Source: Peptococcaceae bacterium
Lineage (GTDB): Bacteria; Bacillota; Desulfitobacteriia; Desulfitobacteriales; Syntrophobotulaceae
NCBI GenBank assembly: GCA_012523535.1
Contig: JAAYII010000097.1
Coordinates: 1-8,604, forward strand
DNA length: 8,604 nucleotides
Direction of reading: 5' to 3'
This document shows, one piece after another, positions 5,574-8,604 of the stretch. Position numbers and translations under genes: made by a program. Under the pieces are notes generated by a model that was given only the letters and a program-made list of their open reading frames with translations, made no database searches and had not been told where the DNA came from. Numbering within the stretch: position 1 is the stretch's first letter; the number at the start of each line of letters is the position of its first letter.

Positions 5574-7193
5574 ATGACTGCCAAAATAATTACTTATGAT
5601 GAAAAAGCTAGAAAATCAATCGAAACCGGAATAAATAAACTAGCTGACGCTGTAAAAGTGACCCTAGGACCACGGGGCAGAAATGTAGTTTTAGAGAAAA
5701 AATACGGCTCCCCGGTTATAACTAATGACGGAGTAACAATTGCCAAAGAAATCGAACTCAAAGATCCTCATGAAAATATGGGAGCGCAACTGGTTAGGGA
5801 AGTGGCCAGCAAAACTAACGATGTAGCCGGAGACGGTACAACTACGGCAACTGTTCTGGCTCAGGCCATTATCAGAGAAGGAAACAAAAATATTGCAGCC
5901 GGGGCCAATCCTATGTTTCTCAAAAAAGGAATAGATAAAGCAGTTGCAAAGGTAGTGGAAACATTACAAAAAAATTGCCAAAAAATTAAAGGCAAAGAAG
6001 ATATGGCATTGGTAGCCACCATCTCTTCAGGTGACCAGGAAATAGGGAAGTTAGTAGCCGAAGCCATGGACAAAGTAACCGCTGAAGGAGTTATCACAAT
6101 TGAAGAGTCTCAGACTATAAATACCTTTATCGAAGTTGTAGAAGGAATGCAATTTGATAAAGGATATATTTCCCATTACATGGTTACCGATAATGAAAAA
6201 ATGGAAGCCGAGTTGGAAAATCCATATATCTTGATCACAGACAAAAAATTAAGCAGTGTTCAAGACATATTGCCTGCTTTGGAAATTATAACAAAAAACG
6301 GTAATAAACTATTGATAATTGCCGAGGATGTTGAAGGCGAAGCTTTGGCTACTTTAGTATTAAATAAACTTCGCGGAGTAATAACTTGCGTGGCAGTAAA
6401 AGCACCCGGCTTTGGTGATCGTAGAAAAGAAATACTGCAAGATATCGCCATTTTAACAGGAGGACAATTCGTCTCAGAAGATTTAGGCCTCAATATTAAA
6501 GAATTTAAAGAAGAATGGTTTGGTAAAGCCAAATCTGTAAGAGTAAAAAAAGAAGAAACAATTATTATCAACGGAGCAGGTAATCCCCAGACAATTAAAG
6601 ACAGAATTGCCGGAATCAAGAAGCAAATTGAAACTACCACCTCCGATTACGATAGAGAAAAACTGGAGGAAAGAGTTGCAAAACTTTCAGGCGGCGTAGC
6701 CGTAATAAAAGTCGGAGCAGCTACTGAAACAGAAATGAAGGAAAAGAAGAACAGGGTTGAAGATGCTTTAAATGCTACCAGAGCAGCAGTGGAAGAAGGT
6801 ATTGTCGCCGGTGGAGGAACAGCCTACATTGATACCCTCAAAGATGTAGAAGAGCTAATTAAAACCCTTTCAGGAGATGAAAAAACAGGCGCCGAGATAA
6901 TTTTAAGAGCACTAGAAGAACCCCTGCGGCAAATCGCTCAAAATGCCGGTTTCGACGGATCAGTTGTAGCTCAAAAAGTTAAAAACAGCGCCTTGAATCA
7001 TGGATTTGATGCTACTAAAGGTGAATATGTCGATATGTTCCAAGCAGGTATTATTGATCCTTTAAAGGTTACCAGGTCAGCTTTGCAAAATGCAGCGTCT
7101 GTCGCCGGTATGATTTTGACTACTCAAACAGCTATAGCCGATAAACCTGAAAAGGAGAAAATTCCACCCATGCCGTCGGATATAGACTATTAA
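5574..7193 (+). CDS. groEL: Chaperonin GroEL (Hsp60), atypical C-terminus
   Basis: The 539-residue ATP-dependent type I chaperonin subunit, which forms double-ring tetradecamers that fold proteins in the cytosol. Key residues align almost one-for-one with E. coli: Asp52 (TNDGVTIAKEI), Asp87 in the ATP motif GDGTTTATVLA, and the hydrolysis Asp397 (RVEDALNATRAAVEEG). The apical hinge stretches EDVEGEALATLVLNKLRG and KAPGFGDRRKEILQDIA are conserved. Two oddities: the apical segment reads YISHYM (198-203) where E. coli has YLSPYF, and the C-terminus ends PPMPSDIDY with no Gly-Gly-Met repeats. The start is ATG 5574, eight bases after AAGGAGG (5559-5565); an in-frame TTG at 5571 lies too close. CIRCE controls it, but no groES precedes it, so it is either a second copy or part of a split operon. 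Confidence 0.97.
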   Translation: MTAKIITYDEKARKSIETGINKLADAVKVTLGPRGRNVVLEKKYGSPVITNDGVTIAKEIELKDPHENMGAQLVREVASKTNDVAGDGTTTATVLAQAIIREGNKNIAAGANPMFLKKGIDKAVAKVVETLQKNCQKIKGKEDMALVATISSGDQEIGKLVAEAMDKVTAEGVITIEESQTINTFIEVVEGMQFDKGYISHYMVTDNEKMEAELENPYILITDKKLSSVQDILPALEIITKNGNKLLIIAEDVEGEALATLVLNKLRGVITCVAVKAPGFGDRRKEILQDIAILTGGQFVSEDLGLNIKEFKEEWFGKAKSVRVKKEETIIINGAGNPQTIKDRIAGIKKQIETTTSDYDREKLEERVAKLSGGVAVIKVGAATETEMKEKKNRVEDALNATRAAVEEGIVAGGGTAYIDTLKDVEELIKTLSGDEKTGAEIILRALEEPLRQIAQNAGFDGSVVAQKVKNSALNHGFDATKGEYVDMFQAGIIDPLKVTRSALQNAASVAGMILTTQTAIADKPEKEKIPPMPSDIDY

Positions 7194-7230
7194 ATCGATT
7201 AAATCTTTCCCAGGATTTAATGGCTTAAGT

Positions 7231-7272
7231 AAAAACTATTACCAGGATTATTACACCTGGTAATAGTTTTTT
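7231..7272 (+). terminator. Rho-independent terminator of groEL
   Basis: AAAAACTATTACCAGG (7231-7246) pairs perfectly with 7256-7271 over 16 bp around a nine-base loop and runs into TTTTTT. It lies 37 bp after the stop codon. A weaker 7-bp hairpin (TTAAATC 7199-7205 with GATTTAA 7214-7220) precedes it. It closes groEL as a single-gene transcript. Confidence 0.9.
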
Positions 7273-7299
7273 GGTTTTAGGGACAATTTAAGGGCTCGT

Positions 7300-7328
7300 C
7301 TCATAAGATACATCAAAAAACTTATGGG
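7300..7328 (+). repeat. Hairpin overlapping the subtilase ribosome site
   Basis: CTCATAAG (7300-7307) can pair with CTTATGGG (7321-7328), eight pairs including one G-U, around a 13-base loop. The right arm takes up the first three G residues of the GGGAGGAG ribosome site (7326-7333), so it could dampen translation. Confidence 0.5.
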
Positions 7329-7339
7329 AGGAGCTTAAA

Positions 7340-8604
7340 GTGCAAAACTTTTCTCTAATTAAATTAGCCCAACGTTTTCCGTCCAAGCTTGACCGAGAAC
7401 TTCGTGAAAACTTGATTAATTTTTATCGTCCCTTTAATCGGATTCCATGCATTATGCACAAGGCTTTCGAAAAGGCCTTGAAGAAGGTAAAAAAATACCG
7501 GGTAATTATAGAATTTTACGATGATGATATCTATGTCAATAAAGTTTCAACAACCTTATCCATTATTACCAAATACTCCAGCTCGGTCATAAAACAACAT
7601 TTTCCGCTTATCTCTTGCTGTACAGCAGTTTTAACTCCAACCGCTCTTGAAGCCTTACTGGAAAATGACAAATCCATTAAAAAGATCTATGCAGACAGAG
7701 AAGTCCGAGCCTTGCTGAATAATGCGACACCGGCTATTAAAGCGAATATTGCTCATTCTTACGCTTTGAAAGGCAGTGGTGTTACCATTGCAGTGGTAGA
7801 TACAGGAATATACGAACATGAAGATTTAAAAGGCCGGATAAAAGCATTTAAGGATTTTATTAACTCCAAAACCAAACCTTACGATGACAATGGACACGGA
7901 ACACATTGTGCCGGAGATGCAGCAGGCAATGGTAGAGCTTCCAAAGGTTTGTATACCGGTGTTGCCCCTCAGGCCGACCTGGTAGGGGTCAAAGTACTTG
8001 ATAAGCTGGGTTCTGGTCTATTGTCCAATGTAATGGCCGGTATCCAGTGGTGTATTGACAATAAAAGCAAGTATAATATAAAAGTAATATCCTTATCCTT
8101 GGGCAGTACGGCCACCGTTCCGGCCGAAGAAGATCCCATGGTTAAAATAGTAAATGCCGCCTGGGAATCCGGTATTGTAGTCTGCGTAGCCGCAGGCAAT
8201 GAGGGTCCCGAGCCCCAAACTATTGCCAGCCCCGGAATTAGCCCAAAAGTGATAACTGTCGGAGCCATGGATGATAAGAATACCAAAGAACGTACCGATG
8301 ATGAAGTAGCTGATTTCTCCAGCCGTGGTCCAACCATTGACGGCATTCCAAAACCGGATATTTTAAGTCCGGGAGTAAATATAGTCTCCCTTCGTTCACC
8401 CAATTCCCACTTGGACAAACTATACAAGAATAACAGGGTCAACAAGTATTATTTATCCATGTCCGGGACTTCCATGGCAACCCCGATTTGCGCCGGTGTA
8501 GTAGCACTAATGCTTCAGGCTAATCCTAATTTAACCCCTGACCAAGTTAAGAAAAAGCTGCTTGAAACAGCGGAAGACTGGGGATTGTCCGCGAACGTAC
8601 AAGG
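7340..8604 (+). CDS. Subtilisin-like serine protease, AprX type (3' end outside window)
   Basis: An S8 peptidase, read from GTG 7340 after GGGAGGAG (7326-7333, six-base gap). 421 codons are visible; B. subtilis AprX is 442 residues, so only about 20 are likely missing. The catalytic triad is complete: Asp154 (VVDTGI), His186 (NGHGTHCAG) and Ser378 (SGTSMATP), with oxyanion-hole Asn287 (AAGNEGP). The first ~130 residues have no signal peptide. Part of them (about 52-122, KKYRVIIEF to KKIYADREV) looks like an inhibitor-I9-type prodomain, ending in the strand that usually precedes the mature enzyme. Absence of a secretion signal suggests an intracellular protease, as for AprX. It follows the groEL terminator and should have its own promoter, which I could not identify in the 67-base gap. 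The ~480-base open frame on the opposite strand is a shadow. Confidence 0.95.
   Translation, partial: MQNFSLIKLAQRFPSKLDRELRENLINFYRPFNRIPCIMHKAFEKALKKVKKYRVIIEFYDDDIYVNKVSTTLSIITKYSSSVIKQHFPLISCCTAVLTPTALEALLENDKSIKKIYADREVRALLNNATPAIKANIAHSYALKGSGVTIAVVDTGIYEHEDLKGRIKAFKDFINSKTKPYDDNGHGTHCAGDAAGNGRASKGLYTGVAPQADLVGVKVLDKLGSGLLSNVMAGIQWCIDNKSKYNIKVISLSLGSTATVPAEEDPMVKIVNAAWESGIVVCVAAGNEGPEPQTIASPGISPKVITVGAMDDKNTKERTDDEVADFSSRGPTIDGIPKPDILSPGVNIVSLRSPNSHLDKLYKNNRVNKYYLSMSGTSMATPICAGVVALMLQANPNLTPDQVKKKLLETAEDWGLSANVQ

Noticed and set aside
7285..7330. Insertion-sequence end near the subtilase gene
   Set aside because: There is only a loose resemblance; no matching inverted end, target duplication or transposase lies in the window.
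7969..8445. A 158-codon minus-strand open frame inside the subtilase gene
   Set aside because: It is opposite the catalytic domain of a clear S8 protease; the conserved Asn and Ser motifs explain the sequence on the plus strand.

Overview
The window looks like ordinary chromosomal DNA from a low-to-mid GC Gram-positive (Firmicutes/Clostridia-type) bacterium. The evidence is strong purine-rich Shine-Dalgarno sites (AGGAGG, AAGGAGG, GGGAGGAG), GTG starts, a perfect CIRCE operator in front of groEL, and a gene set common in anaerobic spore-formers: a DUF6765 protein, an endopeptidase-I-like M14 peptidase with a peptidoglycan-binding domain, and an AprX-like subtilase. The species cannot be named from the sequence. 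There are no phage, transposase, CRISPR, tRNA or rRNA genes.

Layout, left to right. (1) Uracil-DNA glycosylase (ung) on the minus strand, running off the left edge. (2) Divergent from it, a YjbQ-family gene and a small cysteine-rich zinc-ribbon gene, closed by a strong hairpin terminator at 1317-1357. (3) A DUF6765 gene, then an acyl-ACP thioesterase and a nitroreductase spaced 19 bp apart, closed by a terminator whose 3' arm and T-tract are tandemly duplicated (4020-4080). (4) A monocistronic-looking M14 peptidase with an N-terminal PG_binding_1 domain. (5) A heat-shock unit: TTGACA -35 box, TAAACT -10 box and CIRCE, then a 183-base AT-rich leader containing long inverted repeats, then groEL with no groES before it, then a clean terminator. 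(6) An AprX-like S8 protease, cut by the right edge about 20 residues before its expected end.

How the genes relate. The units look like separate housekeeping or stress modules rather than one pathway. ung is DNA repair. groEL is protein folding under HrcA control. The subtilase may be intracellular protein turnover. The M14 enzyme probably acts on cell-wall or spore peptidoglycan. The thioesterase and nitroreductase are probably co-transcribed, possibly with the DUF6765 gene because no terminator separates them.

I found no clear new multi-gene system. The most unusual region is groEL: CIRCE-controlled without groES, with a 20-bp inverted repeat in its leader, and encoding a GroEL that lacks the Gly-Gly-Met tail and differs at two positions of the apical substrate/GroES-binding segment. 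The DUF6765 protein and the nine-cysteine mini-protein are the real functional unknowns.
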